NCBI RefSeq assembly: GCF_905404315.1
Contig: NC_066312.1
Span: 10,961,001-11,025,000 of the forward strand
Reading direction: 5' to 3'
Length of the DNA: 64,000 nucleotides
DNA from: Leptidea sinapis
Taxonomy: Eukaryota; Arthropoda; Insecta; Lepidoptera; Pieridae
Below the pieces are notes generated by a model, which ran no database searches, was not told the DNA's origin, and saw only the letters and a list, made by a program, of their open reading frames with translations. Positions 54,955 to 64,000 of the stretch are shown here, piece by piece (the first letter of the stretch is position 1; each line of letters starts with the position of its first letter). A program made the translations under genes and the position numbers.

Positions 54955-55150
54955 AAAACTTGTTTAGCCAACTACTTTGTTAAGTCGAGTCAGTAAGTTT
55001 TTTATTGGGCGATGTATATGCTTTGACAACATGATGAACTAATAAAGTTACGAACGCCGTACGCCTTTTTGGTTTCTGTTTTTTCTTTCTTTCTTCTCAG
55101 GTCTGGGGCACACTATTTTTAATTGTGTTGATAGTTTTTGAAGTTCAATA
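54955..55150 (+). pseudogene. LINE-A 3' end, left part
   Basis: Decayed coding part (AAGTCGAGTCAGTAAGTTTT, GGGCGATGTATATGC) and UTR blocks (CTTCTCAGGTCTGGGGCACA, GATAGTTTTTGAAGTTCAAT). It continues at 55358 after a MITE. Confidence 0.7.
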
Positions 55151-55357
55151 ACGGCCGTTTACAATAACCTATCTATCCTTAGTTTAACTTACTAGAGGTA
55201 GACAAATCTATCCTTTTATGCTTACTTATATTTCAATAACCTAACGACATAAAGCATTGGAATATAACTATATTGGACATAGCTATAGATAAGATCTTGT
55301 CTTTTATCGGTGACAGCTATATATCCGTTACTAGAGATACGTTATTGAAAATGGCCG
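55151..55357. mobile_element. MITE with ACGGCCGTTT termini, inside LINE-A
   Basis: Left end ACGGCCGTTTACAATAACCT; right end, reversed, CGGCCATTTTCAATAACGTA: terminal inverted repeats of about 23 bases with three or four mismatches. It splits the LINE-A UTR between TTCAATA and AAGTGATTTT, which are contiguous in the UTR as reconstructed from 12776-12955 and 35745-35890. The ends resemble the MITEs at 22401 and 8369. Confidence 0.8.
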
Positions 55358-55410
55358 CAAGTGATTTTGGATCCTATTTTGAATAAAAACATTTGAATTT
55401 GAAATATATT
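55358..55410 (+). mobile_element. LINE-A 3' tail, right part
   Basis: AAGTGATTTTGGATCCTATT, TTGAATAAAAACATTTGAAT and TTGAAAT: the terminal tail of LINE-A. Confidence 0.75.
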
Positions 55411-56024
55411 TATTTGATTCTTAACATGTTATTCTTAAATAAAATATACCCACCTAAAATTTATTTCTCTGGTTTTGCTGTCTATATAAGCGAAGAGTGT
55501 AAGTTACAGGCCCTTGAACAAACATTGAATGACGCGGGAAACTTAGACGCTCATAATCAAGTAAATTATATCAAAACGCGACGAAAGCTGGTCTTGGTGG
55601 TTATACCGACAAGCCTAATTTTCCTGTTCTGTACACAGTCTGTTTTCAGCGTATAGTGATGCTTTGGCCTTGTTGCATGCAGACGAGCTGACATCCTTGA
55701 GCCTTGAGTAACGGTGGTCGTATCAAATTTCCGAAAAATCTGAAGACGCCGATAAGCGGGAACTTCAACAGGTGATGGACTGAAACCGATGGAGACAGCT
55801 CGTTGACGGATTAAATATGAGTCACGATCAGTGGTGAGGGAACGACTAAGAAGAAGAAGACTATCGAACACGACATACAAAATTATATCAAAAACCAAAT
55901 TTAAGGACGAATATTGCTCGAATCATCGAAATCATATAACATTGGTTATTCTAACATACTTATACATTTGTCGCAATATAAACTCAAGTTTGAAAAATGA
56001 AATATGCACAGAGTAAAATAAATA
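55411..56024. other. Anonymous; no gene confirmed
   Basis: Overlapping frames 55393-55656 (plus) and 55566-55898 (minus, 110 codons) lie in a GC-richer patch. Neither has a motif I know. ACTAAGAAGAAGAAGA near 55847 resembles a repeat tail, so an old mobile element is likely. Confidence 0.3.
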
Positions 56025-56056
56025 CATACACACGACACGCGCACACACACACAAAA
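56025..56056 (+). repeat. (AC)n microsatellite
   Basis: Interrupted ACACACGACACGCGCACACA run just before an SL element. Confidence 0.8.
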
Positions 56057-56061
56057 CAAGT

Positions 56062-56314
56062 TATTGTGCCTATTTCTGCCGTGAAGCAGTAATGTGTAAA
56101 CATTACTGTGTTTCGGTCTGAAGGGCGCCGTAGCTAGTGAAATTACTGGGCAATCGAGACTTAACATATTACCTCTCAAGGTGACGAGCGCAATTATAGT
56201 GCAGCTCGGAATTTATGTGTTTTTCAAGAATCCTGAGCGGCACTGCATTGTAATGGGCAGGGCGTATCAATGACCGTCCTGCTAGTCTCGTCCCTTATTT
56301 TCAAAGAAAAAAAA
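56062..56314 (+). mobile_element. SL SINE-like element, head truncated
   Basis: Starts at the GCCTATTTCTGCCGTGAAGC block. The small hairpin CAGTAATG-TGTAAA-CATTACTG is perfect. One arm of the large hairpin is intact (CTGAGCGGCAC) and the other mutated. Tail CTCGTCCCTTATTTTCAAAG. Confidence 0.85.
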
Positions 56315-56383
56315 ACACACCACAGAAACAGTTTACCTTCTTCTTTAATTTTAAATGTGTTTTGGCTATATTACCAATTGCAT

Positions 56384-56409
56384 AAGTAAATAAATAAATA
56401 AATAAATAA
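56384..56409 (+). repeat. (TAAA)n microsatellite
   Basis: Six TAAA units. Confidence 0.9.
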
Positions 56410-57107
56410 TTCTTTACGTTGTATTCTCAGGTCTGTGTCCGTTTCGGGATTATTTTTGAGACACACAGAAACATACAAAATTGCTACATAAGCGACAACT
56501 GCGTAAGCACTAAGCAGGTTCCAATTGAACTGTTCACGGCTGTATCGATTTAGTTTACCCTCTCGCACCCTGACCGACCGTAAAAAACAAACGACATTAT
56601 ATTGTGGACGGCGCGGGTTCGTACTAAACGCTCGCGATCCCACTAGTCCGTCTTCTATTATTTTTAATTCGGCGTTTTTATTTGCCATGATAAATTGTGC
56701 AGGGGCTACCCACCCTTCGCTCTTTGTTTCGGCAATTTTTTATGTCAGCTGTTTCGCTTAATTGCGCGGTGGTTTGCGGAAGCTCATTGTTGATATGTGG
56801 GTCAGAGTTGAGGCGACAGACAGACCTGACCTGCTTACCTTGCAACCAGCACCAACCACAGCGCAAACGATAACCGCCACCGATTATTAATGAATGTGGA
56901 AATACTGACCTATTTCGCTATAAGTCGCTGTCATAGATATAACTCAAATATATCCAATTTAATCATAGGCATCGCTTATTTATTTTATGCAGTAATATGT
57001 TGGCTGCTAGACATTATACTAATATTAGTTTTTTTTTAAAGTGATATCCACACTTCTGGGATTAATTACACAAATAAAATTAACGAACCCGCTTTCCAAT
57101 GAGCCAA
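56410..57107. other. Anonymous sequence
   Basis: Complementary frames at 56371-56866 on both strands lie in a slightly GC-richer patch. No motif, no gene called. Confidence 0.35.
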
Positions 57108-57290
57108 CCGTTAGAATGACGTATCGTTGATAAATCTTGTTATCTTGTTCAACTCTCAGGTTGTCTTAGTGGAAAGAGCGTTCGCACGGAACTCGAGGGG
57201 TTGCGGGTTCGAGTCCCGCATCATTCAAAAATTTTGTTTTCAAATTTATTTATTTTTTTGTAAAGTAGCAATTTTGGTGAATTTCCATAA
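57108..57290 (+). mobile_element. tRNA-derived SINE, copy 2 (best head)
   Basis: A-box TCTTAGTGGAAAGAGC (57163-57178) and a perfect T-arm GCGGG-TTCGAGT-CCCGC (57203-57219) containing the B-box. A body shared with 20366-20520 (TAAATCTTGTT, CATCATTCAAAAATTTTG) lies on both sides. The D and T arms are good, but no acceptor stem closes the structure. Hence a SINE and not a tRNA gene. Confidence 0.65.
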
Positions 57291-57354
57291 TGCACAGGAC
57301 ACGAAAATGATATGAAAACTATATAATTACTAATACGCCGTAACACATAGGGTT

Positions 57355-57500
57355 TAGACAACGTAGACGTCTAGATAGAGTCTCTTGTTGCTAGACAACC
57401 AATGAAAACAGGCCAATATTTTAGCTTTAGTGTGCGTGATAAGCTACGTCTTATACGTTCTTGTTCAAAATAGAGGTTAACTATCAACCTCAATTTTTTC
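57355..57500 (+). repeat. Dispersed repeat Q, copy 2
   Basis: AGACAACCAATGAAAACAGG, TTTAGTGTGCGTGATAAGCT, GTCTTATACG, then GAGGTT-AACTATC-AACCTC, a small hairpin. Parallel to 11612-11756. Confidence 0.55.
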
Positions 57501-58690
57501 GACATTTTCACAGCTGTCACAGTCTATTTAGACATATAATATATATGATATAAGAGTTAATATACATTGGTTAATATTCTAGCTGCCCCGACGAAAATAC
57601 TTATGTATTTTTTGCCTCACGCCAATTTATAGTATCAGGCTGTAGATGTTAAACTTAACTGATACATAAACGTTGATTTTAAGTATTGAATGCATCATTC
57701 ATAGCGCATAGTGACCAGTCAAATTTCAATAAACTTGTGAAATCGTAAACATAACCATTGAACAGTTGAAAGTACAATTAATACAATGTACCGTCTCACA
57801 ATGTCAGTCCCATTCACGATAAAGTTATGATACTCGATCGCAACATCCTGGTCTTATATTATGTTTGCTTTTTACTCAAAACACATTATAATGTGCCATT
57901 TACATTGAGCGCGTACTTAGGTCGCATTTACAATAACATTGCTGTAGAGAATGGCGCTGGCGTTATGTAAACACACCACTAATAATAGACGATTAATATC
58001 TCGTTTCACAAATAATATTGTGTTGTTTTAAATCAAGCGCTTCCCCGTAGTGACACTGACGGATAGAAGCTTTAGTGGTAGACCGCACTCAAATTAATAT
58101 CATTTAATAAAATAGCTGCAACCCGTTTTGAAACTAATAACGCACGTTTATTATTTTTAATGGTATGTACTTGGAAAGTGAGTAAATATGGAATTTTATA
58201 CCATCTTTCCATAGTAAGTTGTAAATAAAAAAGGTGGACCATAATTGGACATTTTTTGATAACCTTTTAATATTTTTTGAGACAAGAAACTGTGTATCAT
58301 AGTCGATTCAGTGCAAGAAAATATATATATTTGAAAAAGGGAATCAGTTTTGAAGGGAGAAATAACGTTGTAAATATTAAAAAGAGAGTACAACATATTA
58401 TATAACAGATAGTTAGAAAACCGAAATTATGAACTTCTTACACTATTTGACATACGCGTGTCAAATATAGATATTCATGGCTAAAGCCAGATATAAAAAA
58501 TTCTAACTACCAGGGAAGACTGGACCAAAGCATGCTCAAATTTAGGAAGCTAGACAAAATATGTTATATTCATATTTATATAATATTCAAAGTAACCAAT
58601 GGCTTGAGCGACGTACTAAAATTGAAGTGGTAATGGACAGGTGGCCTGGCGAGACTTAAGAAAAAAATTTACCATAAATTTATTGAATTA
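57501..58690. other. Anonymous AT-rich sequence
   Basis: Nothing recognised. Confidence 0.4.
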
Positions 58691-58694
58691 GGCG

Positions 58695-58860
58695 TTACTT
58701 TGCGGAAATCCATAATTATACAAATGATTTAAGTTTTCTTTAGTGTTAATTCCGCCAATATTTGTTTTTAAAACAATGCGACACATGTTTCGCCTCTACA
58801 GGACGAGGCATCCTCAGGACGTGTTGAGACAACACGAGTCTAGAGTCTCTAGAAAACTTA
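58695..58860 (+). repeat. Dispersed repeat S, copy 2
   Basis: AAGTTTTCTTTAGTGTTAAT, TCCGCCAATATTTG, CGACACATGTTTCGCCTCTA and GGACGAGGCATCCTCAGGAC. Parallel to 30545-30680. Confidence 0.65.
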
Positions 58861-60184
58861 AATCATTTGTATATTTACCATAAAAATAATTCTGTATAGA
58901 GACTGAAGACTACAAAGAAAAAGAAACAGAAGAAGACCAACTCGATGGAAAGATTAATTAAAATATATATTTTCATAGCAGCCTGTAACTTCATTAACCA
59001 AACAAAACATATACATACAGGGTGTGTTACAACAGACAATGGGTACTGTTAGCATCCCTCTATGCCAACAAAACAGCCCTCAACATAACATAATACATAT
59101 TTAAACTATAAAAAAACTCAGCCTGCTACAAGCGATGCAATTATTTTAATCAGCTGTTATTTATGCTACGTATAAGGCTGTTATGGGCATAGTTGGGCAA
59201 CATTTTTAAAATATGACTAGTTATAAAAATAGCAATGCTAGCGCAATAAATAACGGGTCGAAAACAGATGTAAATTAAACTTAATTGTTACATACCATAT
59301 TCTATATGGTAAACAAAAAGCGTGTATTAGTTAATTTATCTTGTTATATTTTAAGAGCATACCAGTTTAACCCGGTTCCCTTTCCCTTCCAGTATTAATA
59401 AAAAACAAATGCCAGTCTATTTATTTGCTATGCAATTCAGTATGTAATTTTACTACATATTATAATCAGGAGTACAAAAAAGGATAAAAGCTTTTTTTTT
59501 CAAGAGTTTCCGGAGTGCGATACCACTTTAAAGCTAACAAAATTGCGGTCAGAAGGTACATAAATCTTGATGTTTAAAAAAACATCGTAAGTTTATGGAG
59601 CCATTAGATGGCCGCTTTACTCAAAAGACTCAACCTAATAAGGTTATTTTGCTAAAGTTATTATTGAATATAGCCTCAGTAATTCAGTAAAGAGCTGCCG
59701 TGTAAAGGCTGATACCATGAACTTTGATCACCGCAGTAATTACAAATTTCCTCTACATTGCTGGAGTACTGCAAAAGGTTAGCTGACTTATATAATTATA
59801 ACTTATTAGCACAGGGGTAACTAATAAGGAAAAGTTCATAATATATGAGTTACGTTAAAAACTTTGAAATGAAGCTTCTACAAAAAAAGCTTCTCAGGTG
59901 CTTTTTATTTATTCTGGGTTCTTGAGTTAATGTTAGGAAACCATTTAAGAAAATACTTAGGTTATAAATGTTAATAAAGATATTACTGTCTTTGGGCAAA
60001 CCGTAATGTCGTATAAATTTTGAAATCATATTTAATGATTTGAAAACGTTTGTTTATGGTTGCAGAAAAAATATTAATATGATATTAAAATAAAACAACA
60101 GAACGCAATTTTCAATTGTTATGACAAACAAATTGGAATGGTCAACATAATACCATAAATAGGTATCTATGCTATTTAATGGAG
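58861..60184. other. Anonymous AT-rich sequence
   Basis: Nothing recognised. Confidence 0.4.
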
Positions 60185-60425
60185 AGCGGATTTTTATTCG
60201 ATTGTAATACAAAAACTACTGAGCCTATCGAAATATTAATAAGAATTAAAATATGATATAAGATTCAGCGTAATTCGGAAAAGGTTACAGTATACACGTT
60301 GATGGTTACTTTTCCAGAACCTTGATTTTTTTTACTTAGAAATAACTATATATTCGAAATACAAATAATTCAGTCAATGACATTTCATTACTTAAGACGA
60401 TTCATACAATGAGCGGGCGCGGGGA
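60185..60425 (+). repeat. Dispersed repeat P, uninterrupted copy
   Basis: AAAAACTACTGAGCCTATCG, ATTCGGAAAAGGTTACAGTA, CTTTTCCAGAACC, AGAAATAACTATATATTCGA and ATTCATACAATGAGCGGGCG, in the same order as 22300-22995 but without the MITE. Confidence 0.6.
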
Positions 60426-60604
60426 ATTTAATTTATATGGCAAAGCGTTTGACAGTTCACTTGTAATTAATATAAAGAAACATCCATAAAACATAAACAA
60501 TTAAAAAAAACGTTTTCAGTTCTAAATATTTTAAGCTTTAGTTAACACACTTTTACACAATATTGATACACTTTTTACACAAATTATCTTGCCCCAAATT
60601 AAGC
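60426..60604. other. Anonymous AT-rich sequence
   Basis: Nothing recognised. Confidence 0.4.
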
Positions 60605-60815
60605 ATATATAGCCTGTGTTATGGGTTGCAAGACAAAGATATATTTAATACAATATACTTACTTAAACATACATATAAACATAGATAAATACATTTAAAC
60701 ATCCATGACTCGGAAACAAACATCCATATTCATCATATAAATGCTTGCACCTACCGGGATTCTAACCCGGGACCTCTAGCTTAGTAGGTAGGATCGCTAA
60801 CCAATATATACTATA
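60605..60815 (-). mobile_element. tRNA-derived SINE on the minus strand
   Basis: On the minus strand: GGTTAGCGATCCTACCTACT, then AGAGGTCCCGGGTTAGAATC with a perfect T-stem (CCGGG/CCCGG, 60754-60770). GTGCAAGCATTTATATGATG and CGAGTCATGGATGTTT follow. I remember the body as a widespread lepidopteran SINE type. One B-box base is changed (TTAGAATC for TTCGAATC). Confidence 0.6.
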
Positions 60816-61246
60816 CAAAACATTGCTAGAATTAGTAAAACTCATGTCTCAAAAATAATTTCGATATGAAAGTGGATGTAGAACTTAGATGCGAGGGTAA
60901 TACGAATGCCGTTTTACAAAAAATGCGGATATAAAAAAGCCTTGATTAAAAAAGTTGAAACGACTTATTGAAGTCTGATTTTTTCATTTCAATTTCAAAT
61001 TGTGAGTTTTTAGCAATTAAAACGTTCAAAACCTGTACACAGGCTTCAATAGCAATGTTCGTATAACATGTACGTATGTTTTTCTATTTGGCATTTCGGC
61101 ATTGTTTAATAGTTTTTATTTAGAGCGCTTGAAACCGTGTTAGTGTTCTTCAAATTAAAATGTTTAATTTGCTTGAAAATTTAAACGAGCGACAGTTCAT
61201 TATTATTAATACATTATGCATATACGAGATTATTGGATATAGATTT

Positions 61247-61280
61247 TTTTATGACAATAAGGGACGAGACGAGCAGGACG
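61247..61280 (-). mobile_element. SL element tail, left of a LINE-B insertion
   Basis: TTATGACAATAAGGGACGAG and ACGAGCAGGACG: the reversed SL tail. The rest of the same copy is at 61754-61935. Confidence 0.85.
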
Positions 61281-61753
61281 AGTTACACGGAGCAACGCAG
61301 AGCAGCTCGAATTGTCGGGGACCCAGTGCTCTGTGAACGGCTGGATCACTTGGCGATGCGTAGAGACGTCGCTTCATTGTGTGTCTTCTACCGCATTTAT
61401 CACGGGGAGTGTTCCGAAGAGCTGTTTAACCGGAATCCTGCCGCCGAGGTCCACCTTCGCACAACACGCCACAAGTTAGGATATCATCCCCACCATCTGG
61501 ATGTGTGGCGGTCCTCCACAGTGCGGTTTTCAAGGAGCTTTCTTCCACGTACTACAAAGCTGTTAAATGAGCTTCCTTGTGCGGTGTTTCCGGGACGATA
61601 CGACATGGGTACCTTCAAAAAAGCGCGTACACCTTCCTTAAAGGCCGGCAACGCTCTTGTGATTCCTCTGGTGTTGCAAGAGAATGTGGGCGGCGGTGAG
61701 CACTTAACACCAGGTGACCCGTACGCTCGTTTGTCCTCCTATTCCATATAAAA
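61281..61753 (+). pseudogene. LINE-B (Jockey/CR1-like) ORF2 C-terminus, 5'-truncated
   Basis: An open frame of about 155 codons, the longest protein-coding remnant here: YTEQRRAARIVGDPVLCERL, DHLAMRRDVASLCVFYRIYH, then EVHLRTTRHKLGYHPHHLDV, SRSFLPRTTKLLNELPCAVF and PGRYDMGTFKKARTPSLKAG. This is the conserved region after the polymerase domain of lepidopteran LINEs, where RAARIV, LRRDVASLCVFYRI and FPxxYDxxxFKKR are usual. The catalytic fingers and palm are missing. A one-base change after FKKA shifts the usual frame near the end. The N-terminal methionine at 61233 lies in the SL element, not in LINE-B. The 3' end is CGCTCGTTTGTCCTCCTATT, CCATA and A-run. Confidence 0.85.
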
Positions 61754-61935
61754 AGGACGTTCAGCTGTTGGTAATTGATACTTCCTGCCCGTTACAATGC
61801 AGTGCCGCTCAGGATTCTTGAATAACCCAAAAATTCCGAGTGGCACTACAGTTGCGCTCGTTACCTTGAGACGTAAGATGTCAAGTCTAATTTGCCCAGT
61901 AATTTCGCTAGCTTCGGCGCCCATCAGACCAAAAC
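61754..61935 (-). mobile_element. SL element, right of the LINE-B insertion
   Basis: Begins AGGACGTTCAGCTG, continuing the SL copy broken at 61280. The large hairpin (GTGCCGCTCAG with CCGAGTGGCAC), GACGTAAGATGTCAAGTC and AGTAATTTCGCTAGC follow. The head is missing. Confidence 0.85.
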
Positions 61936-62346
61936 AAAGTCATTTATTTATAATAATCCTGTTCGCGTATTAAACATATTCTGGATATTGAACTGATTTG
62001 TCCCCTTCTGTCAATCTTCTATCTATTATACATACTATATAACGATCCATATTTATATATTATCTTTGAAACGTTTTGCTTAGCTAGTTAAATTAAAATT
62101 GAGATACTTGTTTAGATAATATTATAGGAAAAGAAAGTAAATGATTTAAAATTACGCCATAAATCTTTAAACATATTTAAAAACAATATTATAATAAATA
62201 TTGTTAATTATAATTGTTATCCTAGATATATCAACGAAATACAAATCGACCAAAGAATTGATATAATTATGTAAAACTAACAATTTTGCGTGACTAATTC
62301 ATTTATAATAAAGCATATAAGATAAATTATATAATAAAATATGACT
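61936..62346. other. Anonymous AT-rich sequence
   Basis: Nothing recognised. Confidence 0.4.
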
Positions 62347-62368
62347 GTAAGCTGTCTCGACAGCTTAC
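62347..62368. repeat. Perfect 10-bp hairpin
   Basis: GTAAGCTGTC-TC-GACAGCTTAC. A GC-richer patch follows (62395-62470). Confidence 0.75.
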
Positions 62369-63486
62369 GAAAACCAATTAGAAGTCACAAGCGGAAGCGA
62401 TAGCGGCAGCTTAAGCGGGTGAGAATAGAACGTCGTAACCCCATTAAAACAGCTTCGGGGCGCACCGCCCATCCCACTTCATGAAATATTAAAAATTCAA
62501 TTGCGCTTCTCTTTATTTTAACTCCCTAACCTCCTACGCGACACCCGCCTTCCTACAATATAAAATGAAAAATGTATTCGAAAAATAACGTTCGCCTATT
62601 ATTTATAATTTGTGCTGTAATCCCCCCTCCGCCCCTTATGCCTACCCCGTACCCTATATCAAAGTTATTCTACAAAGCAAACGTTTCAAACATCCAAACA
62701 ATATATTCGTTTGAACGTCGCTCAAGTCGGGTAAGTTAGTGAAAAATTCACACAACTACATACCTACGGCAAATTGTCTAAACTTTTATACTCTCAATCG
62801 CCACTTTTTATGTAGGCCCTTTCGTTCCATTGCAGTTTTAATCTCATACGTGTACACAGCGAGGCCAAATATAACTTTTATGAAAAATCTCACATTCAAA
62901 AAGCTTACGTTCGAAGTGAAAATGGAAATTTCGGACGTTTTGAATCACGAGACAATAAAATTGACACCTACGTACGTCCCGAAAGTTAGAGACACAAAGC
63001 TAACGATAATGGAGTTTTTAAAGTATGTTCAGAGTATCAGAATGTTGCTTTTAATAAACTTTCCATTACTGTATGACTGGCTGATGAATATACTCGTCGG
63101 ATACTGAATGATATAATTTCCTCGGCTCTTTCTAGCCTTATTGCGTTCGTAGGAACGGCAGAACAAATCTCTCAATATGTCCGCTTAATCCGTATCGTTG
63201 GTTCCGTTCGCCAGATATTTTATCTGATTGTGCTTTGTTCATTTCATTCACCCTGTAAAGCTAATAGATAGATGTTAAGCATTTTACTTTTCACATTGGA
63301 TTTTGAAAAGCTGAATAATCGTTAAACCCTTGTAAGTGAGTGTTTGTTTGAATTGAAATAATACGTTAAAATCCACGCGGGAGAAATAGTAGGCTCTTTT
63401 TATATATATTTTGTTTTTTTTTATGAAAGAGTTCAATAATAGAAACTGTTGAGACGGGCAGACGCGTAAATCGTTTAGTGCGTGAC
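62369..63486. other. Anonymous sequence
   Basis: A 122-codon plus-strand frame (62739-63107) shows no motif, no good start context and AT-rich codons. It is not called as a gene. Confidence 0.35.
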
Positions 63487-63521
63487 GGTACTAGGCACTC
63501 GGCACTCGGTACTCGGCACTA
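63487..63521 (+). repeat. Five tandem 7-bp units
   Basis: GGTACTA, GGCACTC, GGCACTC, GGTACTC, GGCACTA in direct succession. Confidence 0.85.
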
Positions 63522-63524
63522 AGA

Positions 63525-63685
63525 GAGCGACGCGACAAAGCTACGCCTGCCCTATCTACGCCTTCCCTCACAACCACTCTCGAGCCCTCTTTTGTTTCAA
63601 TACTAAAGGCAACGTTCGCACCAAAACGCCGCCAACTGCATACAATACCAATTTGTAGTTCGCTTTTCACAAGTCGACGGGAAAG
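63525..63685 (+). other. Possible non-coding first exon ending in a splice donor
   Basis: A GC-richer segment (GAGAGCGACGCGACAAAGCT; CCAAAACGCCGCCAACTGCA) ends in GGGAAAG followed by GTGAGT (63686 onward), a near-consensus 5' splice site, after which the DNA turns AT-rich at once. No long open frame, so a 5' UTR exon is the natural reading. This is inference from composition and one splice motif. Confidence 0.3.
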
Positions 63686-64000
63686 GTGAGTGAAACATTT
63701 TTTTTAAATTTACTCATGAAAAATTCCTCGGAATAAGTCTCATTTTCAGCAGACGAAGTGGAAAACTAAGCATTGTTAGTTAATTTAATTAGTGGCTCTA
63801 TAATTGGCAGTGAGATATTTATTTTTAAAGGAATTTTGCAGAACGTCTCATTAAAAAGGACTTTCATTTAGTAATTTTTCAAGATCGATAACTATATTCG
63901 AAGATTTTGAAGGGAAAACTTAGGAAAAGCGTGGAGGGCAAATTATTTTGTTGGTATTGTGAATGAGATTATGCACTGTGTCTTTGTAACGTTATTTTAC
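63686..64000. other. AT-rich sequence, possibly intron start
   Basis: Nothing recognised beyond the donor motif at its left edge. Confidence 0.3.

Noticed and set aside
55566..55898. 110-codon minus-strand frame as a gene
   Set aside because: No motif. Nearby GAAGAAGAAG-type sequence suggests an old repeat.
57163..57219. tRNA gene
   Set aside because: Good D-like and T-arm sequences, but no acceptor stem or anticodon arm, and a second copy with the same flanking body at 20366. It is a SINE head.
60754..60770. tRNA gene on the minus strand
   Set aside because: Only the T-arm is convincing. The flanks match a dispersed SINE body.
61233..61751. 172-codon frame as a host gene starting at its first ATG
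   Set aside because: The first 16 codons lie in the SL element. The rest is LINE-B; the frame crosses an insertion junction.
62739..63107. 122-codon frame as a gene
   Set aside because: No motif, AT-rich codons, no splice or promoter context. A frame of this length can arise by chance in 64 kb.

Overview
The window looks like lepidopteran (moth or butterfly) nuclear DNA from a gene-poor intergenic or intronic stretch. It is AT-rich, has no convincing host protein-coding gene, rRNA or functional tRNA, and is built almost entirely of decayed transposable elements plus one satellite array. The assignment rests on remembered lepidopteran repeat hallmarks: Helitron ends of the type GCGGACGAAGTCGCGGGTAAAAGCTAG and ACAACGTCTGTCGGGTCAACTAG (shown here only as families), CR1/Jockey-like LINE C-termini, an RTE-type LINE, and tRNA-derived SINEs. 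No species can be named from sequence alone. Layout: 1-8.9 kb holds LINE 3' ends, two Helitron ends placed tail to tail, several copies of a roughly 300-bp SINE-like element (called SL here), and two inverted-repeat MITEs. 8.9-11.2 kb is a satellite of twenty-one 112-bp monomers with no length variation and a partial 224-bp higher-order pattern. 11.6-13.3 kb holds a full-length SL copy and the best preserved LINE-A 3' end. 13.4-24 kb is mostly anonymous AT-rich DNA with Helitron-like, SINE, MITE and LINE pieces. 24.2-25.0 kb is an RTE LINE split by an SL insertion. 27-36 kb holds LINE remnants of at least five families, including a broken RNase H-type LINE at 33.7-34.2 kb. 37-47 kb is sparse, with degraded SL copies, a polypurine 32-bp minisatellite and a Helitron with internal repeats. 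47.3-48.6 kb has two LTR-like segments and a MITE. 50-57 kb is again dense in nested elements. 61.2-61.9 kb is an SL copy split by a LINE-B insertion with a visible target duplication. The last 500 bases carry a GC-richer segment ending in a good splice-donor match, the only hint of a host exon. How the parts work together: none of the elements here is autonomous. The non-autonomous ones would have depended on enzymes encoded elsewhere. The SL element shares its 3' tail with LINE-B, which suggests LINE-B or a relative copied it. Several insertions can be ordered in time because other copies in the same window supply the uninterrupted sequence. Family labels (LINE-A to LINE-F, SL, R) are local names for this report; clade names are from memory of family hallmarks and were not checked by any search. 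Feature ends are mostly good to within about 10-20 bases.
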